64,000 bases of DNA from contig OY294046.1 in assembly GCA_958510825.1 (NCBI GenBank), forward strand, positions 11,200,847 through 11,264,846, given 5' to 3'. The translations under genes and the position numbers were made by a program. This DNA is from Brachypterus glaber. Lineage: Eukaryota > Arthropoda > Insecta > Coleoptera > Kateretidae. Under the pieces are notes generated by a model. That model ran no database searches, had not been told where the DNA came from, and saw only the letters and a list, made by a program, of their open reading frames with translations. Of this stretch, positions 20,592 to 31,088 are shown in pieces (within the stretch, counting starts at the first letter, position 1; each line of letters opens with the position of its first letter).

Positions 20592-22572
20592 CAGGGTTAT
20601 TCACGGAAGTGGCCTATTAAACGTTTATGGAGAACCAACAACTTTGAAAGTCTGCTAATTTGCACTTTGGGGTTTTTGAATATGGGCAATCGATTAAAAA
20701 TGTTTTCATGCTTGTGCCACTTCCGGTTGTACCGGAAGTGGCACTCAACTTTAATTTTTTAAATGGAACACCCCATATATTTTTTAATTTTTAAAATTTG
20801 CATAAAATTTGCTTTATTTTAATGCATAACACGTTATGTCTATCTCCAGTAGTTTTTGAGTTATTCAAGTTTTTAGCGAAAAATAAGCAAATTCAAGCAC
20901 CCCTAAAAACAATAATTTCTCCTTGATTTTTTAAATTGAAGAAAAGTTGTTTTGTATTTTGCTCAATGATGGTTAAGCGAATCATTCTAAGCTAAAATGG
21001 AATCCAAAATTTATACAGGGTGTCTGAAAAAGCAGGTCAAACTTAACAAAATTAAAATAGCCATAACTCTTTTTTTTTAAATGACACCCTACATTTTTTT
21101 TTATTTGTTTAAATAGAGAATTCAATTTTCTTTAAAATAAGTATAGGATACCCTATACCTAACTTTAACCGTTTTCGAGCTATTTGCAAATTAATGTGAA
21201 AAAGAAGTATTTTGCAGTATTTCTGCAATTACGTAAATTTTTAAAATTATATTGTGTTTTTATTTCTTTTAACCTAAATGTTATCGTTCTTATCGTGATA
21301 AATTAGTGTAAAATAATGGCAGAGGCTTATTCTTACCCTGTTATTTTGGATTTATTTTCTATTTTTGGTGAAAATGATAAAATAATTAGTAGAACCTGCA
21401 GAAACTTTAATACAAAATATCCTGATTTACCAAGAATGTCATGTAAAAAATTTAGAAGAATACACAAAAATTTTTCGCAATTTGGAAAAGAAAATGCAGT
21501 GAAATCTCTTACGAAACCAATTACAAACAACGAAGATAACGAAGTCAATGTTTTGGGTTACTTTTATGCATATCCACATGCCTCAATTCCTGCAGCTAGT
21601 TACGACTTGGGAATTTCCTATTCAAGCATCCAAAGAATTTTAAAAAACCACAAGATGCACGATTACAAAAAGCAAAAAATACAGGCCTTAAAACCTAATG
21701 ATTTTCAAAATAGAGTGGACTTTTGTGAAAATCTTTTGATAAATATTCAAGAAAAACAAAACTTTTTAAAAAGAATAATTTGGACGGACGAGGCTAAATT
21801 TTCTCAACAGGGTATTTTTAACAGAAGAAATGTACACTACTGGGCGCATGAAAATCCAGTTTTAAGGTAAATATAATGATCTTTGAGGTAAATAAATAAA
21901 AATCGATTAATTTTTCTGGCCTATTTTATAAAATATAACAAATTTTAACAGAAATACGGCTTTTTCACAATAATTTGCAAATAGCTCAAAAACGGTTAAA
22001 GTTAGGTATAGGGTATCCTATACTTATTTTAAAGCAAATTTAATTCTCTATTTAACCAAATAAAAAAAAATGTAGGGTGCCATTTAAAAAAAATGAGTTA
22101 TGGCTATATTAAATTTGTTAGATTTGACCTGCTTTTTCAGACACCCTGTATAATTTTTGGGTTCCATTTTAGCATAGGATAATTCGTTTAAGCATCATTG
22201 AGCAAAACACAAAACATCTTTTCTCCAATTGAAAAAATCAAGGAGAAATTATTGTTTTTAGGGGTGCTTGAATTTACTTATTTTTCACTAAAAACTTGAA
22301 TAACTCAAAAACTACTGAAGATAGACATGAAGTATTATACATCAAAATAAAGCAAATTTAATGCAAATTTAAAAAATCAAAAAATATATGAGGTGTTCCA
22401 TTTAAAAACTCAAAGTTAAGTGCCACTTCCGGTACAACCGGAAGTGGCACAAGCATGAAAATATTTTTAATCGATAGGCCATATTCAAAAACCCCAAAGT
22501 GCAAATTAGCAGACTTTTAAAGTTATTGGTTCTCCATAAACGTTTAATAGGCCACTTCCGTGAATAACCCTG
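20592..22572 (+). mobile_element. Mariner-like element with inverted repeats of about 650 bp
   Basis: A 1,981-bp element flanked by TA on both sides. Its ends read CAGGGTTATTCACGGAAGTG and CACTTCCGTGAATAACCCTG. The arms match for about 650 bp, including TGCCACTTCCGGTTGTACCG (itself a small palindrome) and TACAGGGTGTCTGAAAAAGC. That inner phrase looks like a second transposon end (CAGGGTG) at 21016 mirrored at 22149, so one element may sit inside the arms of another. A transposase fragment lies between the arms. Confidence 0.85.
21316..21870 (+). pseudogene. Tc1/mariner-superfamily transposase, truncated
   Basis: A 184-codon frame starting ATGGCAGAGGCTTATTC. Residues 1-60 include KIISRTCRNFNTKYPDLP, a helix-turn-helix like the N-terminal DNA-binding domain of these transposases. 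Residues 85-130 hold PAASYDLGISYSSIQRILKN, a second helix-turn-helix. The frame then reaches IIWTDEAKFSQQGIFNRRNV, where WTDEA carries the first catalytic Asp of the DDE/D triad, and HYWAHENP. It stops at PVLR, so the other two acidic residues are missing: a full transposase of this group has about 330-350 residues. It lies between long inverted repeats and TA duplications, as an internally deleted copy would. It cannot transpose itself but might be mobilised by an intact relative. Confidence 0.8.
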
Positions 22573-22899
22573 TATATTCTGGCGACAAGCTTTTATATCA
22601 TATAAAATTGTATAATGTAACAAAATGATGGGTTTGATTTACTTGAAAATTTACTTTCTTCTTTTTAGAGCACTTAAATAAAAGCTTGTTCTTAAAAATG
22701 TTTTTTTACTATTAATTTATTTTTGTCTTTTTTTAGTCGTCAAAGTTTTGTAGCATACAAACTTGTTTTTTCAAATAGGGGCGCCGAGCCAGAAGCTTGC
22801 TTCAGGGCGCCGAAATGCAAAGGCCGGCCCTGTGTATTATTCAATGCATGGTAATCCTTACATGAATATTTGACAGAAATCACACATCTCACATCTAAA

Positions 22900-23570
22900 A
22901 AGATGTGGGTAAGAAAGGAATTTTTTAATTTTAGGGGTGGGGAGGTTGGGGGTAAATTTAATATAAAATTGTATTCTTATCAGAGATAAGCATATGTACC
23001 GAATTTCAGCTCTCTACGTTTATTCTAAGTGGGTGAAACAGAGAGGGTTAAACTTAGCCTTAAACGCGTATGGAGGGTAATGGGGAGATAAGGGGGAATG
23101 TAAAATTTATTTTAAAATTTTATTATCACTGTATTTGAGTATGTACCCTAATTTTAGTTTTAAATTATCTCATGTGGGTAAAAAATGTAATTTGTTCAAT
23201 TTTAGGGGTGGGGGATGGGGGGGCATTTTATATGTAAAATTGTTTTGTCAACCGAATTAAGCATGTGTACCAAATTTTAACTTTCTAAGTATATTCTAAG
23301 TGGGTGAAACAGTTGGGGGGGGGGGAAACTTTGCCTTATACGCGTATGGAGGTGATGGGGAGACGAGGGGGGATGTAAAATTTATTGTAAAATTTTATTA
23401 TCACTATGTAACCTAATTTTAGTTTTAAATTATCTTGTGTTGGTAATTTTTTTTTATTTTAGGGGTGGGGGCTTGGGGGGTAGGTTTTATATAAAATTGT
23501 ATTGTCAGCCGAGTTAAGCATGTGTACCAAATTTTAGCTTTCTAAGTATAATCTACGTGGTTTGGCCTTT
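22900..23570 (+). repeat. Tandem array of about 260-270-bp units
   Basis: Two and a half units, marked by TTTTAGGGGTGGGGG at about 22930, 23200 and 23457. Each contains GTGTACCAAATTTTAGCTTTC, TTCTAAGTGGGTGAAACAG and ACGCGTATGGAGG. It lies in the intron, ending 90 bp from the exon at 23658. No coding capacity. Confidence 0.8.
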
Positions 23571-23657
23571 GGCAGATTTGCCCTAAGCAAACATACATAC
23601 ATACTAATAATAACAAAAATTGCAAGTTAAGTAAAAGCTTGTAAAAATAAATCGTAC

Positions 23658-23789
23658 CTCATGCTGAAGCTCCTGTAGGGCCACAAGCGACTTGGCTTGT
23701 TCGCTGATGAGATAGTGGAACGGCCCGACAGCTGGTTGTTGGCGCAGTTGCAGGCAGTCCATGCCCCCCGGGCCCTCTGACTCACTGCC
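23658..23789 (-). CDS. Coiled-coil protein, exon 1 of the resolved part
   Basis: A 132-bp exon of 44 codons, phase 0 at both ends. Acceptor TTTGTTTCAG ends at 23790 and donor CATGAG|GTACGATT is at 23658/23657. It encodes GSESEGPGGMDCLQLRQQPA followed by VGPFHYLISEQAKSLVALQE, and its last residues LQHE join directly to VGALLEFRDL of the next exon 6.6 kb downstream. The helical part SEQAKSLVALQELQHE is the start of a coiled coil. The entry in phase 0 without a start codon shows there is at least one more exon upstream; none was recognised between 23790 and 64000, where most sequence is repeats. The family was not recognised. Confidence 0.8.
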
Positions 23790-23849
23790 CTGAAACAAAC
23801 ATTGAAAATATTAGTAAAATAATAAAAAAAAATAAGCCGTGAAGATATG

Positions 23850-24121
23850 GGAGGATTGGTGTAGTGGACTACCGCGTCGTACTTGGCGAGTTTACTACCC
23901 AAAATAGCGTGAGTTCGATTCTCACCGGCGCCGATTTGCCTTTTTCAGTTAATTAATAATTGAAATTTGGCGAAGGCGTAAGTGAAGCGGACACTCCCTA
24001 TAAATTGGTTCGAAAGTCAATTAAAGTCGGTGGTTCCCTCTACTACTAGCCCACACAAGTCCTGGACTTAGGGGATGCTTAATTAAGTAGAATAGTACGA
24101 GGTTAAACAAAAAAAAATGTA
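23850..24121 (+). mobile_element. tRNA-derived SINE
   Basis: The 5' 80 bp are tRNA-like. An A box is seen as TTGGTGTAGTGGACTA and a B box as GAGTTCGATTCTCAC, spaced as in a tRNA. The acceptor ends do not pair, so it is not a working tRNA. A body of unrelated sequence follows (GGTGGTTCCCTCTACTACTA), then an A-rich tail. It is flanked by GAAGATATG and AAAATATG. The site without the insert exists at 27303-27330 (GCCGTGAAGATATGTAATGA), which proves insertion into repeat R2. It lies 60 bp upstream of the splice acceptor at 23790. Confidence 0.82.
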
Positions 24122-24660
24122 AAATATGTAATAACGCATTCCATTATATATTATTCGCGGTAAAAAAAATAACAAAAAAAATACATTTTTTTAAAAAAAG
24201 ATATTTTTTGTAAAAAAAAATTATTGAAAAAAAAAATAAAAAAAAGTTTTCAAATAAACTTTAAAAAAAAATAATAAAAATTTTCAATTTTATTTATTAA
24301 ATTTTGTTTTCGTGAAAAACAAAAAATTAAAAAAAAAATTCAAAAATTAAAAAATTTTCATTTTTTTTTGTAGAATTACCTTAATCGGAATTTTCTTTCA
24401 GTTTTTCGATATTTTTAAAAGTTTACCCCCATAACTTTTTTGTTTTTGAGGGGGATTACTTTCAAACACAATAGGGATCTTCCCCTCGTAGAACTTGAAT
24501 TTTCCTGAAAATTTCAAGTCGATCGGATTATTCGTTCTTGAGTTATCGTGTTTTCAAAAATCGTGACATCAGACGGACAGACAGACGGACGGACATTTGA
24601 AAAAAAAAAGTTGCTTATTTTTTCACGAAACAAATTTATATCCAAGAATTTTTTGTCTAG
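24122..24660 (+). repeat. Dispersed repeat R2, copy 1
   Basis: Begins as AAATAAGCCGTGAAGATATG before the SINE (23832-23849) and resumes at 24122 with TAATAACGCATTCCATTATA. It passes through a long A/T-rich stretch and ends with GTCGATCGGATTATTCGTTC, TTGAGTTATCGTG and CAGACGGACAGACAGACGG. The second copy is at 27300-27890. Confidence 0.75.
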
Positions 24661-24711
24661 GACGATTTTTATTTATTTTTTCTATTTTGCGACTCTTATA
24701 AGCTCATAATC

Positions 24712-25195
24712 ACACGCATTTTGTGTGTTCTTATAGGCCCTGTATAAGGTCTGTACTTTTTGTTCTTTTGGGTTGGCAATAGACCTGGCCTATCTTTGAC
24801 GTTTTCCGTGCAAATGTCAATGTCGCTTTAAAGTTGAATTTTCTACAAAATTTTGTGTTTAGGTTATGTTTACCATGTTAAAATTGTGGCTTGGTTAATT
24901 GCAGTAAAAAAGAGAAGAGATGACTATATCAAAATATCATTTGTTCTTAGAATTTTAAACATGGTGTAAACTGTAATGCCAATCCAAAACAAAAATCCCT
25001 ATATCAGTTATCAATTTAAATGTAAGTTTTTTTAATTTTAGAGCAAAATAGAAAAAAATGTATAAAGCACTCGTTTCATAACACGTTTTTAGCGCACTAG
25101 TACTTTAGAAAACTCGCCGCAAGCGGCTCGTTTTCCCAACTTGTACTCGTGCGCTAAAAACGTATGTTATGAAACTAGTACTTTAATATACTATT
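24712..25195 (+). repeat. Family B repeat, copy B2
   Basis: A 480-bp unit starting GCATTTTGTGTGTTCTTATA and ending in the B palindrome (CATAACACGTTTTTAGCGCA ... AAAACGTATGTTATGAAAC at about 25074-25173; head CTCGCCGCAAGCGGCTCG) plus ACTTTAATATACTATTTG. Inside, GGGTTGGCAATAG and TAATGCCAATCC form a weaker inverted pair. The copy at 38455-38940 is collinear throughout. No coding frame. Confidence 0.8.
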
Positions 25196-25583
25196 TGAAA
25201 ATTCGAAACTATATAATATATATTCTAGCATAAAAATATTTTTTAATTATAAAAGTTATAAATACTTTTTTTTTGCCACACCTGGGACTGGTTAATAATA
25301 ACGCCAAAAATCAAATTTTCTGTTATTACTATGCACCAGGTATACCAGGTGTTGTCGTGTTCCGCACCGTGGGTGGTTACAGTGGACACCTCCTAGTAGG
25401 AGCTAGCACATCGAAACGTGGTTATCCTACAGCCTAATGACATTGCTGATTGCCATCGCTACACACGAACAAATACTTCGGTTTCTAGAATCTTGCTCAA
25501 ATAATTGCTGTTACGTGAATAAAATTATTCAAAATAAACATAGACTAGTAGTACTATTATAGTTGCGAAAGTACCTGATAATA
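25196..25583. other. AT-rich spacer
   Basis: Includes a GC-richer patch (CCAGGTGTTGTCGTGTTCCGC ... GGTGGTTACAGTGG, 25345-25385) with no coding frame. Nothing recognised. Confidence 0.35.
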
Positions 25584-27196
25584 CAGGGTGATCAGTAACT
25601 GGCATGTCAAAATTTAAAAGGCGATTCTGCATCCAAAAGGGGCAATTCTCTCCCCATTATTATTCTTAATTTTTAGTAATGACCTTTTAAAATTTTTATT
25701 AAATGGCATTCCCGACAGGTTTAAGAAGAGGTTTAAGCTTTGCCAATATGCAGACGATACTTCATTAATATCATGTTGTACAAGGGAGGACTTCTTGGAC
25801 TTTTAAAAATTCTAACAGATTTAATGGCCACATGGTCAAGGCAGAATTCTCTTATTTTAAACCCAAAAAATCAGCAATCCTAAAATTTAATAAATTAAAC
25901 AATGACAGTAGTATCCTTATTTACTGTGACAAAAAGTCAGTACCACAAGTAACAGATTTTAAACTACTTGGAATTTCGCTAGAAGAAAAAGTAGCGTGGA
26001 ATGTCCACGTAAACCATATTGCAAAAAAATTAAACAGCTGTCATTATGCACTATATAATTTAAAACAAAACGTCTCCAGAAGTCTTCTCCTGTCTTTTTA
26101 CAATGCAAGCATAAAAAGCCACATTGAATATGGTCTAATTATCTGGGGGGGCTCGACACTTCTAGATCGTATTTTCATTATTCAAAAGAAAATTGTCAGA
26201 ACGCTCTGTGGTGCAAAACACAGAAGTCACTGTAAACAATTATTTATAGATAACAAAATAATGACGGTTTATTCACTGTACTTATACAATTTGATACTTT
26301 TTGTTCACCAAAATAAGGAAAAATTTGTGGCAAATAGGGATCTAAACTCTATTAACACTAGGCAACCTCATGCTCTTAGCATACCTAGGCATAAAACGGC
26401 CGGATTTGAAAAGGGACCCAGGTATCTAGGAATCAAAACCTACAATAAGTTACCTCGTTCTTTTACTGATCTGGGCCCTCGGAAATTTAAAGAAAAAATT
26501 AAACGTTATTTTTCGAATAACCCGTTTTACACACTTGAAGAATTTTTGAACTGTAATGTAAATTCTATTAATGTTTAACGTTAGGTACTTATATGTACCA
26601 GTGTATAATTTAATAATCTCATTTTTTAATTGACGTTTGCTGGACATTTTTTCATGTAAAAACGAAGGAGCAATAAACATATCTTTATCTTTATCTTTAA
26701 AAATATAAAAAAAAAGTTCATATAAAGGTTGGTCCGGAATTAAGCCCTAAGGGAGCCACGGGCCTTCGAAGATGGACATTGAATGGGGAACAAAAAAAGC
26801 ACCAATAAAATTTTAATGCTGCAGGGTGACTCTTCATTTAAAACTAAGCAAAAAAATATTCTTGTTCTAATAATTTGATGGCTCGAAAACATCACCAAAG
26901 TTGCCTGAAGGCATGCGCAGTGACTGAATCATTCTTGCAACAGACTTGCATAGCATCAAACTTGCGCACAAATTGCTCCGTGTAAAGTGGTCTTTAGTAA
27001 CACTGTGTTACACTATATAACATTTTTATAACATTTTTTATGTGTCAATTCATGGAATCTATTTTTTTTACAAAACATCCAAAAAAAGGTAACAGAGTTA
27101 TTTTTATTACAATTTTAAAGGGCCGCAGCTCCCTTAGGGCTCATTTCTGGGCCAACCTTTATAGGAACTTTTTTAAATATTTCTGGATGTAGAATC
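25584..27196. mobile_element. Fold-back element interrupted by a LINE
   Basis: Starts TA|CAGGGTGATCAGTAACTGGC and mirrors at the right in CTCATTTCTGGGCCAACCTT ... TTTCTGGATGTAGAATC. The left arm breaks at CATCCAAAA (25640) and resumes at AAAATATAAAAAAAAAGTTC (26698), a phrase that is unbroken in relatives at 14697 and 41459. The right terminus is lost. Confidence 0.75.
25641..26697 (+). pseudogene. 5'-truncated non-LTR retrotransposon (RT and tail)
   Basis: The insert begins within the RT domain. A first frame (25641-25805) reads GAILSPLLFLIFSNDL and then QYADDTSLISCC, the YADD catalytic box. A frameshift near 25800 leads into the long frame ending at 26578, with a conserved PKKSAILKFN block, then QVTDFKLLGISLEEKVAWNV, IEYGLIIWGGSTLLDRIFII and INTRQPHALSIPRHKTA. 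These mark the palm, thumb and C-terminal region of jockey/CR1/I-type RTs. After the stop comes a short 3' UTR ending in TATCTTTATCTTTATCTTTA, a simple-repeat tail typical of LINEs. Dead: truncated and frameshifted. Confidence 0.85.
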
Positions 27197-27299
27197 TACT
27201 CAACTAAACAATAAATGGCGACTGGTGTCCTAAAGGCAGAACGATTGATACCGATTTCATCCGAGAGTAGGCCAGTACGACCACACTAGCATAAAAATA

Positions 27300-27890
27300 A
27301 CAAGCCGTGAAGATATGTAATGATACGGATTCCATTATACATCATTCACAGTAAATGGTATATTACATTTTTCAAATACTTAAAAAAAATAATAAAAAAA
27401 AAAATAAAAAATTACATTTAAAAAAAAAGAAAAATTACTAAAAAAATTTTCAAAAAAAAAGTTTTTCAAAAATTTTTTTTTTAATTTTTCAATTTTTTTC
27501 TATTAAATTTTCTTTTTGCGAAAAACGAAAAATAAAAAAAAAATTGTTTCAAAAAAAAATTTCAAAAAATACAAAAAAAAAATTCAAAATTTTTCAATTT
27601 ATTTGTTTATTTTTTTTATATAGAATTAATCCTTATAATAAAAGTAATTTTTCCTAAAAAAATTACGTTAATCAGATTTTTCTTTTAGCTTTTTTCGATT
27701 TATTTTAAAGTTTAACCCCCCATGACTTTTTTGTTTTTGGGGGGAATATTTTCAAAGACTCTTCCCCTTGTAGAACTTGATTTATCCTGAAAATTTCAAG
27801 TCAATCCAATTATTCTTTCTTGAGTTATCGTGCACACAAAATCGTGACATCAGACGGACGGACAGAACGACATTTGAAAAAAAAAGTTGT
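27300..27890 (+). repeat. Dispersed repeat R2, copy 2 (SINE-free)
   Basis: Starts ACAAGCCGTGAAGATATGTA and ends CATCAGACGGACGGACAGAA. It is collinear with 23832-24660 but lacks the SINE, and so serves as the empty site. The middle is a low-complexity A/T stretch with long A runs. Confidence 0.75.
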
Positions 27891-28617
27891 TTACCAGGCG
27901 GACTTATATTGTAGAAAATAAAGTTTGTTTATTTTTTTTTCAACATTAGAGAACGTTGGTCCCCCCCTGTAACGCTATTTTCCTATACCATTAACATGGA
28001 CGTAACACTCCAAAATGACCCCCCCCCAGGAGCGTTACGTAATACTTGAACGTTCCCTTACTTGTTATTCAGTTTAGACTAGACTAATTAAGAAAAAAAA
28101 ATTGGTGAAAAATTAACCACTTTTCTGAAAAAGTGTTGGGTTAAGGGGTTAAGTTTTAGCATAAAACTTTACAAGGAAAAATCTATATGCAATTGCGATG
28201 AGCATATTGTAGAATGGAAAGCATCTTTACGGCTTGTTTTGTAGTTAGGATTCAGTTAAAAATAAAGATTGAAGACTTCTCATACGCCCACCAGGTTTCG
28301 ACTGATTTAATAACTACAAGCTATAAAGGTGCCTTGAACTTCGCCTCTGCAGAAACATCAATTTTCAACACAACTAAGACAAATTAATTGGATTAGCACC
28401 ATGTGTGGACAGTTGGACCCACAAAAAATGCAGGTTTTAAATATGCCAAAATGTCAATTTTATAATTTATTTTATGGTTTAAGTGAGATTTTAAAAAAGG
28501 TTAGAATAATTTGACATATTGTCGGTTTTTCTTTAAGTTTTTTAGTAGTCTCTAATAATTTATTACAGATAATGCGTGAATGCGAATAATGTTAAATAAC
28601 AGTAACTGCTCTTATTA
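27891..28617. other. Spacer with a GTAACGC-type repeat fragment
   Basis: Positions 27950-28080 carry CCCCCCTGTAACGC ... GTAACACTCCAAAATGACCC, related to 46895-46970 and 47225-47285. The rest is AT-rich spacer. Confidence 0.4.
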
Positions 28618-28776
28618 TATGAAGCTGGAAGAAATGGAAAACTAGCAAATAAAGACGTTCCAGATCTGCAGACGCAAGAAGTCTTTCTTTTTTACAAAAT
28701 TAATGGAGAGCCCCTAGAACAAGCTCGAAGCTTTTTTGGGACTCTCCATGAATCTATATACCAAATAATTAAATAA
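28618..28776 (+). pseudogene. Possible ORF fragment of unknown origin
   Basis: A 52-codon frame ending in TAA at 28774-28776. It reads AGRNGKLANKDVPDLQTQEV and then EPLEQARSFFGTLHESIYQI. The residue mix is protein-like rather than repeat-like, but there is no start codon in frame and no family was recognised. It may be a relic of a transposon gene, since upstream frames are broken. Confidence 0.25.
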
Positions 28777-28821
28777 ATAAATGTCGAATATTAAAATATT
28801 TAAAAAAATATATAATAAATG

Positions 28822-28971
28822 TGGAGGTGAATATCAAAATGCAGTTTTTGACTTTGTGACATAGCAGCTTGTCAATTACTTGACAATCAAATTGTATTGT
28901 TTACTAAGTGACAAGCTGCTATGTCACAAAGTCAAAAACTGCGTTTTGAAGTTCACCTTCTCAAATAATAA
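28822..28971. repeat. Long hairpin, 150 bp
   Basis: GAGGTGAATATCAAAATGCA ... TGACATAGCAGCTTGTCAAT mirrors AGTGACAAGCTGCTATGTCA ... GCGTTTTGAAGTTCACCTTC. The arms are about 55 bp and nearly perfect, with a short AT loop. It is a MITE-like palindrome. Confidence 0.8.
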
Positions 28972-29619
28972 ACTGAAAAAACATTTACAATATTTAATCA
29001 TATAAAAGATTTAAACACAATATTTAGTAAATCTTATGGGAAATAAAACTTCGAACTCCGTAGTAATGAAATATATAATTTATGAAAATTATAATTTTCG
29101 TTTAAAAAAGGTTTTTTTGCTACATAAAAGTTTCCAATCTTGGAATTATCAATGGCGGGCGGTGGTTTTCGACCCAAGAAAATTTGTATCGTTTATAGCC
29201 TGCACCGCGTCTCGTAAAGGGTGTTCTTTTAAATAATTAACTAAATTTTTACTTCATTCTTCCCGAGCCTTCACGCTTTTTAACCGTTTCCTCCTGTATC
29301 CAGTTTTTCTTCAATCTTAACAAAACTCTCCGAATCATTAAACTTTGCCAAGTCCACTTGCTCATATCCTGCTTCCAATAACCCAATAGATTGAGCTTTC
29401 TTAACATCATTTAATTGATGCATTTCTAATTATGTACTTAATTAAATTAAATCCTTTATCGATTGTGTACTTTATAATTATTATAAATAATTTTGACAAA
29501 TATTGTCAACATTGACAACTGCATTTTTGTAAAGAATTATTCAATTTACACAACTAGATTTTCTATCTTTTTTTTGTTTCGGATCCAACTGTACCAGTGT
29601 AATTTTTTTAAGGTAACTT
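28972..29619. other. AT-rich spacer
   Basis: No gene or repeat was recognised. A 66-codon frame at 29036-29236 lacks supporting features. Confidence 0.35.
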
Positions 29620-30565
29620 GTCATTAAACACGGCATTCCTGAAAGATTAATGAGATGAAGTAGCTCTAGAGAAAAATGTGATTTTGGATCATGGTAGCAG
29701 AAGGTCTACACATTACAGAACCATTTACAGCTAAATCCAGAAACTTGTTTTTGGTAAATAATGTTAAATGATCTTCTGCTGAATCTTTGACAATAAACTG
29801 AATATTTTGTTAAACGATTCCGATATTTTTTTACCCGATTCTGAATATCGCTATGTTTTTCCGTTTTCGAGAAAAATCCTCTTGAAAATATTTTTTCCGT
29901 TTTTTTTTTCAGTTTTTCAAGTACTTGTAGAAAAATTATCATAGTACCTGAAAGCTTTTATCCAGGCTTCATTTAGGGCGGGGTTCTTACTCTTTAAAAT
30001 CGTTTAAGAAAAACTTAGTGGTAAATTTGAAAAAAGTTTTAAAATACCGCTAAAAACACATTTTATGCAAACTGTTTTTCTTTGTTACATAGTGTCATTA
30101 TGTTAGCAGCGAATTTTGCCTCTAAAAATCTAAAATACAGAACGTCTATAATAGTACAATAATTTGCAATTACTGTCAAAAATGAAAGTCGTACAAAAAC
30201 CGAGTAAACTCGGAAAAATTCGGCAAAAACACTATGTAGCAAAGAAAAATATAGTTTGGATAAAATGTTTTTTCAGCGGTATTTTTAAACTGTTTTCAAA
30301 CTTACCACTAAACATTGTACACTTAGCACAATGTTTAGTGGTAAGTGTTTCTTGTACGATTTTAAAGAGTAAGTACCCCGCTTTAAATGAAGCCTGGATA
30401 AAAGCTTTCAGGTACTATGATAATTTTTCTACAAGCACTTGAAAAACGAAAAAAAAAACGTAATGTAATGTGTAGACCTTCTGCTACCATGATCCATAAT
30501 CAGATTTTTCTGTAGAGCTACTTCATCTCATTAGTCATTCAGGAATGCCGTGTAAAGTGTCAAAT
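29620..30565. mobile_element. Fold-back element, 0.95 kb
   Basis: Two arms of roughly 350-450 bp: ACACGGCATTCCTGAAAGAT on the left mirrors TCATTCAGGAATGCCGTGT on the right, and GGATCATGGTAGCAGAAGGT mirrors CCTTCTGCTACCATGATCC. At 30303-30347 lies a separate perfect palindrome, CTTACCACTAAACATTGT and ACAATGTTTAGTGGTAAG, that appears only in the right arm, so it expanded there. No gene. Confidence 0.8.
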
Positions 30566-31088
30566 ATGACAATAATTATTATATACTTATAAACGCAACG
30601 ACTTTATTCCGCTAAGGAAAAATCATCTTTAAATATTGAGCAAGTACGTAGTGCAGAGTAGAAGTTGATGTGGAGTAGAGATATTATGGAGTAGAGATGT
30701 TGTGGAGTAAAAATAAAAAGGCCAACATTTTGTGGAGCCCCGTATTTAAATTAAAACTAGATGAAACGTTGCAAGCACCCTGTCAAAACATCGGCACTAT
30801 TGTACACTAGAGCCATCTAGTTTGCAAATTTAAAACTAGGCGTTTTGTTTTATTTTAAATTCTGTATCTTTAAAACATTATATTCTAGCAAAAAACTGTA
30901 TATAACATTTTTTATAGGGCTTAAAAAGAGCTTTTATTTAAAATATAATTTTTTGAAATCGGATTATAAATATGTGAGATATGCTAAAAAAACTTTTACT
31001 GCTTTAAACGCCAATATCTCGAAAACAATGCGTTTTAGGAAAACGTTGTTTATAATATTTTTTGATCAATTTAAAATTATCATTTATA
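30566..31088. other. AT-rich spacer with small repeats
   Basis: Positions 30655-30735 repeat GTGGAGTAGAGAT two to three times. Positions 30745-30805 (AACTAGATGAAACGTTGCAA ... CTGTCAAAACATCGG) resemble 45440-45480. No gene seen. Confidence 0.4.

Larger units (their letters stand above)
18399..22723. mobile_element. Outer fold-back element hosting three nested insertions
   Basis: The left arm AATAGTAAAAAACATTTTTA ... AAGCTTTTATTTAAGTGCTC (18405-18489, resuming at 19601 with CATCATTTTATTACATCATA) is mirrored at 22573-22723 (TATCATATAAAATTGTATAA ... AGAGCACTTAAATAAAAGCT). The arms become continuous only if the insertions at 18490-19588 (Penelope-like) and 20592-22572 (mariner-like) are removed. 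A family B palindrome with its own insert (19668-20508) lies at the core. Confidence 0.65.

Noticed and set aside
23627..23902. A 91-codon minus-strand frame overlapping exon 1
   Set aside because: It is out of frame with the phased exon and covers intron and SINE sequence.
23848..23931. A functional tRNA gene
   Set aside because: A and B boxes are present, but the acceptor ends do not pair and the sequence runs into a SINE body with an A-rich tail and flanking duplication.
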